The notes: generated from the sequence alone by a model not told the origin. Numbered from the stretch's first letter, positions 9,208 through 20,466 are shown. The stretch: DNA of 64,000 bases from Acanthosepion pharaonis (GCA_903632075.3 CAHIKZ030004725.1:872501-936500), one strand, 5' to 3'. A program made the numbers and translations.

Positions 9208-9566
9208 TCCACTTGCAAAAAAAGACTAAAAATAATGGAAGCTCTAATAATAAAAAAGAAAAAGCCAACTCTTAACAATATCAATTATGAACAAAGCCAC
9301 AATGTGCTAACTATATTCGGAAACTAAAACATCACTACCACACACTGAACATACATAGAACACACACTCTACTTGATAATGAATATCCATCATTGAACCA
9401 TCCTTGATAATGGCTAAAAGTATAGCCGAAAGCGCTCGGAAAACAGAACATTCGGACAGTTCTTACACACTTTGTCCAGAAAAGAAAGCTCTTGTCAGAA
9501 CACAAGAAAATTAAATAAAAAGCTCAACTGTAGTATTTTGTCTGTCGTTTTTAACGAAACATGCAT
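9208..9566 (+). mobile_element. Penelope-like element, inverted partner copy
   Basis: Reverse complement of 8672-9032, nearly identical over about 355 bp. On the plus strand it starts inside the GIY-YIG domain at STCKKRLKIMEALIIKK, continues KKPTLNNINYEQSHNVL and ends with the same 3' UTR, including CCGAAAGCGCTCGG and GTCTGTCGTTTTTAACG. Unlike its partner it keeps the frame through the A-run. Both copies point outward from a junction at about 9207/9208. Confidence 0.85.
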
Positions 9567-9631
9567 AAAGGAAGGATTGATTGCCTAATTATACAAATAT
9601 ATATATATATATATATTTAAAGAAAGATATT

Positions 9632-9835
9632 AAGGTGTGCTATATTTATCGGATTAAGTGCTCAATATCAGAGATAGAGAGGTAAATATAAAAGTGAACA
9701 TTGAACACTAAAGCAGTGACAGGCTGTTTCATGCTAGATGCAAATGTCAGGCCATGAGGAAAACACTCCTGGCCTGACGACTGCATCTAGCATGAAACAG
9801 CCTGTCGCCTCTAAGTGTTGCTTCAATGTTCACTT
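9632..9835. mobile_element. Hairpin repeat family, copy 2
   Basis: A perfect 25-bp stem (9718-9742 with 9782-9806) encloses a second 8-bp stem GTCAGGCC/GGCCTGAC and a loop with AGGA/TCCT. Stem pair GACAGGCTG/CAGCCTGTC differs from copy 1 (GACAGACTG/CAGTCTGTC) on both arms at once. It lies just beyond the Penelope-like dimer, mirroring the position of copy 1. Confidence 0.87.
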
Positions 9836-10361
9836 ATATATATATATATATTCTGATCCAGAATATTCCAAGGAAGTTTTTTTTGTCTTACATCTTTAGT
9901 ACTTTTTCTTTTTCTATTACAGTAATATCATTAGGTGTAATTTCTTTTTCTCCTCCTCCTCCATAAATTTATATAACATAGCGACTGCCAAAAAAAAAAA
10001 AAAACCCTCAATACCTAAGGTTTAAAAGGAATTTTTAAAGATTCAAAATCTTTCTTGGGACTTTTATTTTAGTTTTAATTTCCAACTAATAGATTAAATT
10101 TCATATTCCCAATAAGCATAATATTTTGCTTATTTCAAAAACTAATTTAAATTGAATAGAAAGAATTTTTTTTTTAGCTAAAATGGATTATAAGCACTTT
10201 TCCCTGCAATTTAATGTAATTGTTTATTAAAAAATTTTCCAAAAAATAGAATGTTTTCTGAAAGGTTACTTGAGGAATATTAACCGATTTTAAAGTATAA
10301 TTAATCTGATTTGAAACAAAGTTTAAAATAGGTACCTCCAAAAGTTTTCTAAAAAAAAGAG
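9836..10361. other. AT-rich intron sequence
   Basis: Short TA run at 9836-9850, a CTCCTCCTCC stretch near 9951, and A/T homopolymers. No element recognised. Confidence 0.5.
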
Positions 10362-10655
10362 CATACCATGATGAAAAAAAAGTAAATTTGATAAAAACAA
10401 AGTTTTATTGTCAAAATGTTTATTATTAAAAAGAAAGAACAAAGTATTTTTTTTATTATTCTATTAATTTTTTAAATCTTTTCTAGCACATTCAAAATTT
10501 TGGTTAAAAATCTTGTTGGTGATAAGTCAAAGATTAGTATGGAAAATTTAGCAATTTTTTTTGCGGTAAAAACACATGGTTTTAAAAATCCTTGCAAAAA
10601 TCAAATCTGATAACCCCCAACTTAATTTTATGAAATATTGAGAAATTAAAATTCC
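10362..10655. repeat. Diverged dispersed repeat shared with 62246-62670
   Basis: Blocks such as GTTTTATTGTCAAAATGTTT, CTTTTCTAGCACATTCAAAA, TCAAAGATTAGTATGGAAAA and ATTTTATGAAATATTGAGAA align in order with the sequence at 62246-62670, at a visible level of substitution. No ORF. Confidence 0.7.
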
Positions 10656-10659
10656 AGGA

Positions 10660-10797
10660 TCTTTCAGAGTCTGTCTATATTTCTGAGATGAGGTATTATG
10701 TACATTATTTACATTATTCGGACTATTGTTCTCATCTTTGTCGCCATATTTATCACAACGTTTCGGCCGTTGTACACTCCGGCCTTCTTCAGAACAC
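10660..10797 (-). repeat. ~107-bp terminal module, left arm (inverted)
   Basis: Reads on the minus strand CTGAAGAAGGCCGGAGTG, TACAACGGCCGAAACGTTGT, then GATGAGAACAATAGTCCG and CATAATACCTCATCTCAG. GGCCG/CGGCC forms a 5-bp stem. The matching module in opposite orientation lies at 10960-11100, so the pair forms terminal inverted repeats about an inner segment with a tRNA-like head. Confidence 0.85.
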
Positions 10798-10959
10798 ATG
10801 GCACAGTGGATAAAGGCGTTGGTTAGATCCAGTGACAGGACCCAAAGAGTGTGAGTTCAATACCCAGTTAAGGCAGTGGACAACTTTCAGAGGGAAATTA
10901 ACAGGAGATAACTGATAACTGACATCCATCAAACATGGCACATGGAACTAGAACAGTCT
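10798..10959 (+). mobile_element. tRNA-derived SINE head and body between inverted modules
   Basis: TGGCACAGTGGATAAAGGCG resembles a tRNA A-box and GAGTTCAATACCC a B-box at suitable spacing. The body (ACATCCATCAAACATGGCAC, GAACTAGAACAGTCTACCCC, GTGAGTGAAATAAAG) recurs at 43060-43145, there also followed by the terminal module. So the natural unit may be tRNA head + body + module. Confidence 0.65.
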
Positions 10960-11100
10960 ACCCCGGTGAGTGAAATAAAGTGTTCAGTTTGACATTCCAA
11001 CCACCTGAAGAAGGCCAGAGCATACAACGGCCGAAACATTGTAATAAATATGGCGACAAAGATGAAGACAATAGTCCGAATAATGTAAATAATGTCGAGG
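10960..11100 (+). repeat. ~107-bp terminal module, right arm
   Basis: CATTCCAACCACCTGAAGAA, GGCCAGAGCATACAACGGCC, GAAACATTGTAATAAATATG and AGACAATAGTCCGAATAATG repeat the order of the module at 43140-43260. Ends near AATAATGTCGAGG. Confidence 0.85.
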
Positions 11101-12344
11101 ATCTTTGTATTTATATTAGTTAAAAGCAGGACTCCTTGGAGAATTTAAATCAATTTGTTTTTGGCAAACAAAAACACCATTTACCAAAAATCTGTACTGT
11201 GTTGTAAAATAAGAAATGCAACAAGACAATGACATTATTTAATTAGAGAAGCTTTAAATTATAAGATATATAAGTAAGATATATTAAGGACACTGTTCTT
11301 TTAAGAAAAACATTTTTTTTGGTGAACAATGAATTTTTACAAGAATGTTTTTATTTTTTTAAAATTTAATTAGAAAAATTTAAGTTTTAAATCTTTTAAA
11401 ATTCTCTATTAATTTCAGCAGTTTTAATCTTAAGTGAAAACTATATGTACTAATCATAAATGGAAAAGCTTAATACAAATCAAACATCAATATTTTTAAA
11501 AGTATTTTGAATATTTTTATTAGTGTATAAACATGCCATTTTTTTGTAAGTACGACCATACACAACTTTATCAGAAAATAAAGTTGATAACTATAGTAAA
11601 TTTAAAACCAACATTTCTAAAATTCAATAAAACATTAGATTATAGAGAATATTTTCCTAAATTTTTAAGATTACTGAGTACCTAAAAATTAAAATAGAAA
11701 AGGTGCTCATGTCATTTTCTTCAATTATCTTTTACAAATAAAATCTTCATAGAACAACATTAGACATGTCTTCACCTTGTCAAATACAAACATGGCTACT
11801 GTCTAGTTAAAAAATCTATTTCTGTGACATTTTAAATCTGAAAAAAATCCAAAATACAAGGATAGCAAATTGGGGAAACTTTACTAGACTTTGAATTTGT
11901 TGTTGCATTTTTCATTATTACCTCCTATCTTGACAACAAGTAGGCTTTTATTGGATACATACTTTTCTTTTTAATTGCAGTCAGACAGAGTAAAAAATAC
12001 AAACTAGTAAATACACAAAAAAATAAGCTGAATAACTTAGCAATGTCTACAGAAACAAATTATGCATTTCATTCAAAAAATGTCTAAAGAAATGGTCTAC
12101 CTTCTTACACCTTGTTCCAAAATAATTGCAAAATACAAATTTAAAACATATTCATACGTTACAAAATTTGAAACTATTTCAAGTTAAAATAAAAAAGTTA
12201 ATATAAATATTTTAAAGAATTAAAACATATCTTACTAAGATTTTTCCTGTGTTGTGTTAAAATAATATTTACATAAAAATATGTCAAGTAATTTCAAAAC
12301 AATCAAGAAATATGAATTTAAAAAGTATATTACTTTGAAAGGAG
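11101..12344. other. AT-rich intron, nothing recognised
   Basis: Low-GC sequence without domain-bearing ORFs, TIRs or tandem arrays. Confidence 0.55.
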
Positions 12345-12552
12345 TAGATAGCTTTATCTTTTGCATGGTTCACAAAACTCCCAGGTCTTTTGAACAGGAA
12401 TAGAGGTTTATCCCTGGTTTCCGGTTTAGGAATGAGTTTCCAGTTCATTCTGGTCTTCTTATTCTCTTTCTCTCCATAACCCTTTGCATCTTAGTGACAT
12501 TATTACCTTGCTTAGGGTGAATTGTTTTTTTTAAAAAAAAAAAAAAAAAACC
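12345..12552 (+). mobile_element. SINE-like repeat sharing its tail with a LINE
   Basis: It contains TTTTGAACAGGAATAGAGGT, TTATCCCTGGTTTCC, TTTCCAGTTCATTCTGGTCT and the tail CCTTTGCATCTTAGTGACAT, ACCTTGCTTAGGGTGAATTG, then an A-rich run. The tail closely matches the 3' end of the LINE at 1-535. Other copies: 27862-28025, 36262-36860 (three), 54780-55110 and 62885-63065. Confidence 0.75.
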
Positions 12553-13797
12553 CTGAGAATAAGTAGGTATCAAGTGATATGAGCATAGTTTTTGGCTTGA
12601 GCATGGTGATCAATTTAGAATGAATTTATATATCAAACTGAACCCCCTCTTAAAATTTAGAAAATTTAACAAAAAAATTTTATGAGTGCATAGTTGATAG
12701 TATATAGTTGTAGCAAATACTAATGTTTTTTTCTCAAAGAAAATTTAAAATTTAGATCCTTAAGTTATCAAAGGCTGTCAACATGGTTATTACAAGAACA
12801 TTTAAAATTCCCAGTACCTCCTTGCTTTGCAGTTTTTTCTTTCTTGTATTTTGTTAAAGTAAAACCCTCTAAAAAAAATACTACAATTGGTAAATTTTTT
12901 GCTATGGGTCTGCAATACGAGAAAAAATAAAAAAAATAAAACAGTATTTTTTCTTAGAGAGGTTTGTTTCTACAGAAATGCCAAAAATTTGTACACTGAG
13001 ATCAATTGACTTACCAGAGAAATGAAATGGGTGTAAATTTAAACCATTCAGTTCAATCAAAATGTCTAAATAGAATTGAGTAATACACAATCGTTTTTTT
13101 TTCATTTACTTTTATTGTAAAGCTTAGTGTAGCAGTCCTCTGCTATTGTTAAATATTTTATAATATAATTCTTTGTATTAGACATTAATAAAATATTCTT
13201 TTTCATTTGTCCTCCTTTTCAAAATTTAAGTTGATTTTAGGATTGGAAGGAATGAACAGCATTAACCAATTGACTGATGCTTTAACCTGAAGTCACAAAA
13301 ATGTTTTTTATTATTTTCATCATTGCAATCATAAGATTTGGAGGATTCAAATTATAAAGAAAAAACTGCAACTCTCTGGTCTGAATAAATATCTCTCTAT
13401 CAACTTCCTGTATATCACTTCCTGTCTCCCAGTCAAGGGAAGTAACACCTTTTTCTCTTTTGTCAATTAAGCAAAATAGATCAATTCTGATTTGAGGAGG
13501 CTTCAAAAATAAATTCTGTTCTCTAAATTTTAGGGAAAAAATTTTTTAAGTTTAAGAAGTGGTTAAAATAAATTATTCTAATTTTAGGAAAAAACCAGAT
13601 AGAAGATGAAGAAATGAAATAGAGAGATTTACTTGTAAAAATTTGACATGGAAGAGCTCACTCATAATGACAATAGAAAATTTGGAAAAAATTTTTTTCT
13701 TGCAGGGGACTAGCAATAGATGATGATGATGATGATTGAAATTAGGTTAGTCTGGTACAAGGCTATTATTAATTGTGTTGCAACACACATATACACA
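12553..13797. other. AT-rich intron
   Basis: No recognised element. Minus-strand ORFs of 67 and 74 codons have no domain. A short GAT repeat lies near 13722-13737. Confidence 0.5.
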
Positions 13798-13873
13798 TTA
13801 CCTTGATAAAGTTCCTCAAGGATCAAAACATTATAGCATGGTATAGAAAAGTTTTCCTTTTGTCTTTTCTTTT

Positions 13874-13932
<59 letters not shown>
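13798..13932 (+). repeat. CTTGATAAAG terminus plus long (CA)n
   Basis: CCTTGATAAAGTTCCTCAAG followed by GATCAAAACATT and TTTTGTCTTTTC, then a CA tract at 13876-13930. Second copy of the arrangement at 2836-2955. Confidence 0.7.
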
Positions 13933-14116
13933 AAAATATAGTCAGTAAATTGCTGATATCCCTTGAAGAGTGGAAAGACAGGTCCACATATTAAATTCTG
14001 GAGTCAGGATGCTGAAGGTAACATCAATCAGCTAAGTGACAAAATTTACTTATATTAATTCTCTCTCTATATAGTATTGATCATTGGATTTTGTTTAATT
14101 TGATGCATTAATTTCC

Positions 14117-14679
14117 TCAAAGATCTTGAAGAAATCTTTTGTGAAGCACCTGTTTGTCTTTTGTTTTCAACAGTTTTAGTTTTTTTTTATACCTTACAAT
14201 GAATGAACTAATGGTAGTAAATGGAATATTCAGGTTGTCTGAAATTTTTCTGAAGCTTTTACCATCTTTCCAGAGCTTAACAATCAGTTCTTTTTGCAAA
14301 TTTGTCAATTCTTCATCTCTTGCCATGATGATAACTTTCTTGCATGAATATCAATTACAGAATATTCCATTTGTATTTTTAGACAGAAAATAACAACTGA
14401 TAACATTATTGAAACATTCTAGAATATTCCACTTAAATAATCTAGAGTATTAAAGTAATTTAAGTTTTAAAACCTGAAATTTGCATTTTATTTTCACCCA
14501 TTAAAATGGATAAATTGGATTTATTTCTATTAAATCAATTTTTTTTTCTGTTTTCTATGCATATTTAGTTATTAGGCATCTGTGTACACTTAATTATATG
14601 AAAAGTATGTTTATTCATTAGTTGGAAATACAATAAATTAAAAATTTGTATGTGTACGAATATCTGTTTCCCCACACTG
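14117..14679 (-). pseudogene. Tc1-like transposon 5' half: TIR end plus transposase DNA-binding domain
   Basis: The minus ORF (14326-14117) begins MARDEELTNLQKELIVKLWK and continues KSFRKISDNLNIPFTTISSF. This is the paired-like helix-turn-helix at the N-terminus of Tc1 transposases. It breaks after about 69 codons, with no catalytic domain following. Upstream on the same strand the sequence runs to a candidate terminus, CAGTGTGGGGAAACAG ending at 14679. It is unrelated in TIR to the element at 20467-22049. Confidence 0.75.
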
Positions 14680-15216
14680 TGTATATATATATATATATAA
14701 GAAAAAAAAATACATATATAAAATAATAAAATATGGACTGCCCCATTATTGCATGAAATTCTGAGTTGGGCTAACAGTGAGGATAATTATGAATAATTAT
14801 TAGTATATAGTTTATAGCTATGTTATATTGCATCAAGCACTATTTTATTAACACAAGCATTCAATTTGCAATATTACTAAAGAACCCAACAATGTTAGTG
14901 TGACCAATAGACAACTTGTGAAAAGAGTTAATACCTTAGACAAGGAAAAAAATCCCAACCAAGGGAAGAAAAAAGAAAAGAAAAAAAAAGACCAAAAGGT
15001 AAACAACTACCTAAGCAATAAATTAAAGTGCTTTAATGTGTAGTCTATCCAGACAGAGCAAAAAATGGTTCACAATATCAACAATCACTAAAGGACAGTG
15101 CTACTCAAGTTTCATGGTATTGCGATCTTCAGGTGACTAGAATGCAAATGAAAGAAGGAGGGACCTACCATTTATACTCAATGACATAACACACTCTAGG
15201 GTGTTGCATATATATA

Positions 15217-15247
<31 letters not shown>

Positions 15248-15296
15248 GTGCGTGTGTGTGTGTATGCAAGAGCCTAGGGTGCATTACATCATTGAG

Positions 15297-15331
<35 letters not shown>

Positions 15332-16129
15332 CCACACCCACGCATAATGATCCGCATCATATTATGTGGTCATTGGCTATTGGTCAAGAGTGTAGAGATG
15401 AGTGGGTGCTGCCAAAGCTATCTGAAAGCCCACTGGAAGGATCATGAGGAGGAAGAAGCAAAGCAAAGCAACACCCTGCCAGATCAACAGATCAGACTCG
15501 AGGAGGTTATGTTTCTTCTGCCCTCACAAATAATTGAAGCAGTTGTGGTACTGATGATGATGATGATAATGAGGTTGATATATAATATCAAAAGCTCTGC
15601 ATTTTCTTGTTTAATTTTTCCTGAATATTAAAAGTTAAATAAAATAAAGATAATTGGTCCTCTGCCTATAAATGTGTAATAAATTTCTAATAAATTAATT
15701 CTTAAGATATACAGACACAACTTTGATCTCAAGAATGCCACACTTAAAAAGAAAATAACTTGCTTAGATGGAAAGTTCTTGAGAATGCAACTATTGAATC
15801 TTCCCAAAATGTTAACTTATGCTGTGTTTTTTTTTTTAAATATTTCCTTTCTTAAAAGAAATACTCCTTTCCCAAGCTAACATGTATAATGATAATTTTT
15901 TTAAACTAAAAGATAACAGCTAACTCAAGACCTTCTATTATTTAAAATAAATGCAGATTTAACAATATTTACTCACTTTTGTTTATTAGCCATTAAATTA
16001 CATTTCTTAGCAATCTTCATAATTTACCTTTACTTTCATAGTTGTAAGAATATTTTAGATCATTCTTAAATTTAAAAATTTTGAAAATTTAACAATATTT
16101 TTTACTTATGTTTATCCTTTTTATCATTT
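14680..16129. other. Intron with microsatellites
   Basis: TA at about 14681-14698, TA then TATG/TG repeats at 15210-15265, TA plus CA at 15299-15330, and a GAT run near 15553-15570. Otherwise AT-rich sequence with no recognised gene or transposon. Confidence 0.65.
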
Positions 16130-16420
16130 TCCTTAGAACTTCCCTATTAATCACATGTTCAGTCCATGGTATTCTTAGTATCCTTTTGTAGAACCATATT
16201 TCTCCTACTTCAAGTTTCCTCTTCATCTATGAGGAAATTACCCAACATTTACTGCCATATAAGATGACTGATGATATGTAATATTTCAGCACATTTATAT
16301 TTTTAATGGAAATTTTCTTGTTTCTTAATACTTTGCTTACATTTTAGAAGGCATCTTTTATTATTCCATTGTTCCTTCAGATTTTGGTGTCACACTTTCT
16401 GTCCTCTGATAAAATGTGTC
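16130..16420 (-). mobile_element. RTE-like LINE fragment, antisense
   Basis: The minus strand contains AAGGATACTAAGAATACCAT and AAGATGCCTTCTAAAATG-type blocks that align with the RTE-like LINE copies at 28735-30230 and 55345-56945 (FYRRMLRIPWT region and the AKDAFQKLSKVLRN region). Diverged and non-coding. Confidence 0.65.
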
Positions 16421-16507
16421 TTTAAATTGGAAGAATGATTATTTCTGGCTGCAACAACTATTATACAACTCCATCTTTCCTCCCACCTTTTATTTAGCTT
16501 TGCAAAA

Positions 16508-17034
16508 TGATGTAATGGAATAACCTGTCACCCCCATGAGTAACTACACTATAGGTAGTAACTACCTATAAGATCTGTAAGGCAATGGACTATGGAGTCT
16601 AGCTGGGATATTTTCCAGCTGTGGTGGTCAAGCTCTCTGCCTCCAAGCAGAGAGGATCCCCAGACAAGGCTATGTCGAAGGGCAAATTCTTGTCTCAAGA
16701 AACAGCTACCCAACCCTGTTTTATATGGTTCTACGGGAATTTTTTGGCTGAGCCTATGGTCTCAGATACCCCACGTTAAATTCGGCCCTGTGCCACATCT
16801 GATTGCGTGGGGAGGTTAGTAAATATACTAGCTAGGATCTGTTGAGTACAACTCAGACTTACGTAAAAACTATCAACCTTCCAATAGTACCACTCACTAG
16901 TGGATTGACTTGTGATGATTATGTGTATAACTGTTACTTTATTTCTTATTGTACTAGTTTTCTACAATAAACCATTACTTATTTTATCCACTGTGTTTTT
17001 CAAGTATATATTCCTATTAGCACGGAACATAACA
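16508..17034 (+). mobile_element. Solo LTR, family 1, longer copy
   Basis: The LTR starts TGATGTAATGGAATAACC and ends GGAACATAACA, with 5-bp target duplications CAAAA at 16503-16507 and 17035-17039. A polyadenylation signal AATAAA lies near the end (in TCTACAATAAACC). No internal retroelement region adjoins, so it is a solo LTR of a Ty3/gypsy- or BEL-type element. Compared with the copy at 28867-29163 it has about 230 extra bp at 16595-16825, richer in GC and with inverted repeats. Confidence 0.85.
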
Positions 17035-17039
17035 CAAAA

Positions 17040-17635
17040 TGAGATATTTTTATCATGACTGTATTGTAATGAGAAGGAAGCCAAATAAGGAATACATTAA
17101 AATGAAGCCATCAATCCTCCTACATTGCATAATGTCAAGAACTGTTCTTTGAGTGCACAATAAGTGAGGAAGTTATTAGAAGCTGACCAAATAGTCAAAG
17201 ACTGACCAAAGGAAGACATGACAAGATGTGGCATTATGTGTGGGTGGTCATTTTAATTTCCTTGTTGAAATGGAAAGTCAAGAGGAGGAGGGTAATGTGG
17301 ATGTATGTCATGGGCATGAAACAGTGACACAAATTTATTTATTTCTTTTGTCCTACATCCATTTTACAGATATTTGACTTGATCATGTAATATGTGGATT
17401 GACACCCGAGCTGAGAGAGCAGAGTAAAATGGTTCAAGCTAGTGTATAAGTTTTTATTACTTGTTGGATTTTACAAAAAATGGCTGTGCTTTGAAAAATT
17501 TAATAAAAAACATAATTGCCATTTTATTTTTGCTTGTCATCTGCTGTAACTGATCTGCTGAAATTTCACAGCATTTGACAGTGGCATTTTGTTGAATTTC
17601 ATCATGTTTAAAACATGTTCTGCTTTTGTATGTAA
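17040..17635. other. Intronic sequence
   Basis: Nothing recognised. Confidence 0.5.
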
Positions 17636-18340
17636 CAAAAATATTTTGTCTGTGCTTAATGTGACCCTACTAACTTTCTATGACTAAGCATACATTTTAT
17701 GTATGTGATTAATGTGTTCATTTTATATGAAAAGCATATATGTTATAATTGTGTTTAATGTGTTCATTTTTTGTAAAAAAAAACATATTTTTTGTTTACA
17801 TTTAATATGCCCATTTTATATGAAAATTCATGTATTTTATTTTTGTATTTAATGTGTTCATTTTATATGAAAATTCATATATTTTATGTATGTGCTTAAT
17901 ATGTTCATTTTATATGAAAAAGCATATATTTTATATTTGTGTTTAATGTGTTAATTTTATATGAAAAAACATGTTATCAATGCATTTAATGTGTTTTATT
18001 TTATATGAAAAAGTATGTATTTTATAATTGTTTTTAATGTGTTTTCCCTTCAAATACATTTTAAACTAAAGCATATATTTTTTGTTTGTGTTTAAATTGA
18101 CCCTCTCCTCCTTTTTATATGGAAGCATATATTGTATGTTTGTGCTTAATATGATCATTCCAAATTTGATGCAAAAGCATATATTTTAGGTTCTTTGATG
18201 TGCTCTTGCAATATTTATATAAAAGTAAATTTTTATATTTTTGTTTAATGTATCCCGACCACATTTTATGCAAAAGCATATCTATTATGTTTGGATTTAA
18301 TGTGACCCTATTTTTGTAGGCAAAATATATAGCAAGATTT
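17636..18340. repeat. Diverged AT-rich tandem repeat, ~45-60-bp unit, about 12 copies
   Basis: The unit is roughly GCATATATTTTATGTTTGTG followed by TTTAATGTGTTCATTTTATA and TGAAAA. Units vary in length and sequence, so the array is old. Confidence 0.85.
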
Positions 18341-18486
18341 TATTTGCATATACCTAGGTGGATCAATAAATCTGTTGTCTGACAACTATTTATTCACAGA
18401 ATTTTTGTTTGACAATTTCATTATGTAATGTTTAATCTATTAGATAAATATTTACAACTGGATTGAATGTAATTGACACACAAAGA

Positions 18487-18549
18487 CTAAAGAAAGAAAG
18501 AAAGAAAGAAAGAAACAAGCAAACAAACTGAAAATGAAAAGTTGGCTGA

Positions 18550-18581
<32 letters not shown>

Positions 18582-19245
18582 AGCAAACAAACTGAAAATG
18601 AAAAGTTGGCTGGAAGAAAGAAAGAAAGAAAAAATAAAAAAGAAAGAGAGAAAGAAGCAAAAGAAAGAAAAAGAAAAATGAAAGATAGAAAGAAATAAAA
18701 AGAAAAAAGGAAGAAGAATGAAAAAAGAAACTGAGAAAGAAAAGACTAAAAAAGAAAAGAAAAAAAAGAAAAAGAAAGAAAAAAAAAAGAAACTAGAAAA
18801 AAAAAAAAAAAGAATGAAAAAGAATCAAAAAAGACTAAAAAGATAAGAAAGAAAGAAAAAAAAGAAAGAAAGAAAGAATTGAAAAAGGGAAGAAAGAAAA
18901 ACTGGATGGGAGTAAATCTACAGCTGACTAAAATGGGAGAGGAAAAGGCAGACTGAATAAGAGAGAATAAGAGAAGAAAGTGGTTAGAGTGAGAGAGAGA
19001 GAGAGAGAGAGAAAGAGAGCAGTAAAAGAATATAAAAAGAAAAAGAGTGATCAAAGTGAAAAAAAGGAGAATAATAGAGGAAGTAAAAGAGGCAGAAGGG
19101 GAGAGAAGATCAAAGTAGAGAATCTAATGAAACATGATAAAATGTTGGAGGGAAAATGAGAGAGAAAGAGCGGGGAGAGAGAGAGAGAGAGAGAGAGAAT
19201 AAAAAAGAAAATAGAAACAGGATTTCTGAGAAAAAAAGAGAGGAT
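18487..19245. repeat. Purine-rich (GAAA)n/(GA)n tract
   Basis: Runs of GAAA, AAGAAAA and GAGAGA. Two near-identical segments around 18487-18610 share AAGCAAACAAACTGAAAATG and AAAAGTTGGCTG. The opposite-strand ORFs rich in F, S and L are artefacts of composition. Confidence 0.9.
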
Positions 19246-19615
19246 ATATTTTCCCATACGTTATTTCATTCTCCTTGAAACTGAAACTGATTGATAGAAG
19301 GTTATTTTTCAATGCACCCCCCCACCCCCGCCACCTCGCCAATCGACATTTACAAAGCAGACATTTTTCAAATATGGCAGAACATATCTGTAAACATCAC
19401 ATCAGTGTTTTTGTTTAATTGTTATTTATGTTTTCATTTCATTCTGAAAATATATTTTGTGGAAAATATAAATTGTGACTTTTTGTTTGCTAGTAAAGCC
19501 CTGGATATTTTGTTGATACTGAACTGATGGCATAGAAGAATTTGATGACTGTTAATTAAAACATTATTTGTACAAAATATGTCTTTTTGAGGAAAGTGAG
19601 AAATTTCAGACAATC
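19246..19615. other. Intronic sequence
   Basis: A CCCCCCCACCCCC stretch near 19316; nothing else recognised. Confidence 0.5.
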
Positions 19616-19619
19616 AAAA

Positions 19620-20010
19620 CCAAGAAAACCCCATCCTGGGTAAGATTATAAACTACATCCGACAGCAAAACCTCTGATTGGGAGGTTTTGAGGAGAGTGG
19701 AACAACTTCTTAATTACTGGTGTTCCCAGGTCCACCCTGGTCTGGGGTGATAGCACCTGTTAGAGTCCCAGCTATGGGTAAATAGTTAAACCCCCAAACA
19801 GGGGTCAAAGCACTATGAACGTGTAAAAATAGGTTTTAGTACCAGCAATAAATTTTTTGTGGAAACATTATTACCAGCAATACATTTTTGAAGAAAAAAA
19901 TATTACCAGCAATACATTTTTAGAAAAAATATTACCAGCCATGAAAATCTTGTCGGTATTAAATAACCCATTGATGATGATATGCCGTAAAACAAACCAA
20001 ACCAAATCAA
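19620..20010 (-). mobile_element. Composite VNTR repeat, copy 1
   Basis: In order: GGAGGTTTTGAGGAG, CCAGGTCCACCCTGGTC, GTCCCAGCTATGGG, TAAAAATAGGTTTTAGTACC, then several ~25-30-bp units of TTACCAGCAATACATTTTT, then TTAAATAACCC, ATATGCCGTAAAACAAACCA and CCAAACC-type runs. The complementary arrangement is at 30395-31250 and 57335-57890. Neither tRNA head nor ORF was found. Confidence 0.78.
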
Positions 20011-20315
20011 GAAAACCCAACCCAAAAGATAAAAAAGAAACCTTATGAAGATTAAAAAAAATGAATTGATTTTTCAATTTGAAATAGAATTGATTAATTG
20101 ATTGATTTGTTTTTTATGGTTTATCAACCCCTTGTGGGTCATTTAAAATCAAAACATATCTCAGATTGTAGGAGGTTGCTTACCATAGCTGGTCTTCTTA
20201 AGCAGTTCCCTAAATATCAAGTTCAACATTTAACTTTGGTAATTGAATGAGTAACATAGAAATAACACAAATAGTTACAAGTTAATCGTCAATGAGTGAT
20301 CAATATATTTAAGCA
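20011..20315. other. Intron with fragment of the composite repeat
   Basis: About 20095-20150 (GATTTGTTTTTTATGGTTTA, TCAACCCCTTGTGGGTCATT) is a diverged piece of the composite repeat in the opposite orientation. The rest is unrecognised. Confidence 0.5.
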
Positions 20316-20430
20316 GTTTTTATTCTGTGGTGATGATCTGTTTCATGCTTGAATGTAATCATCTGGCCATGAAAATTGTGGTCAAGCATGAAACAGACTA
20401 TTGACCTCTGTGTCCACTTTTATATACATA
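20316..20430. mobile_element. Hairpin repeat family, copy 3 (diverged)
   Basis: The 15-bp stem CTGTTTCATGCTTGA (20338-20352) pairs perfectly with TCAAGCATGAAACAG (20382-20396). Relative to copies 1 and 2 (GCTAGA/TCTAGC) both arms have changed at the same pair, A-T to T-A. The inner loop still has a GGCC. Confidence 0.75.
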
Positions 20431-20466
20431 TGTAATATGGTGTGGATCAGTATATGTGTATATATA

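Noticed and set aside
18746..19257. F/S/L-rich minus ORFs
   Set aside because: Complement of GAAA/GA tracts, no domain. The same applies to 34201-34709, 41837-42703 and 44325-45096.
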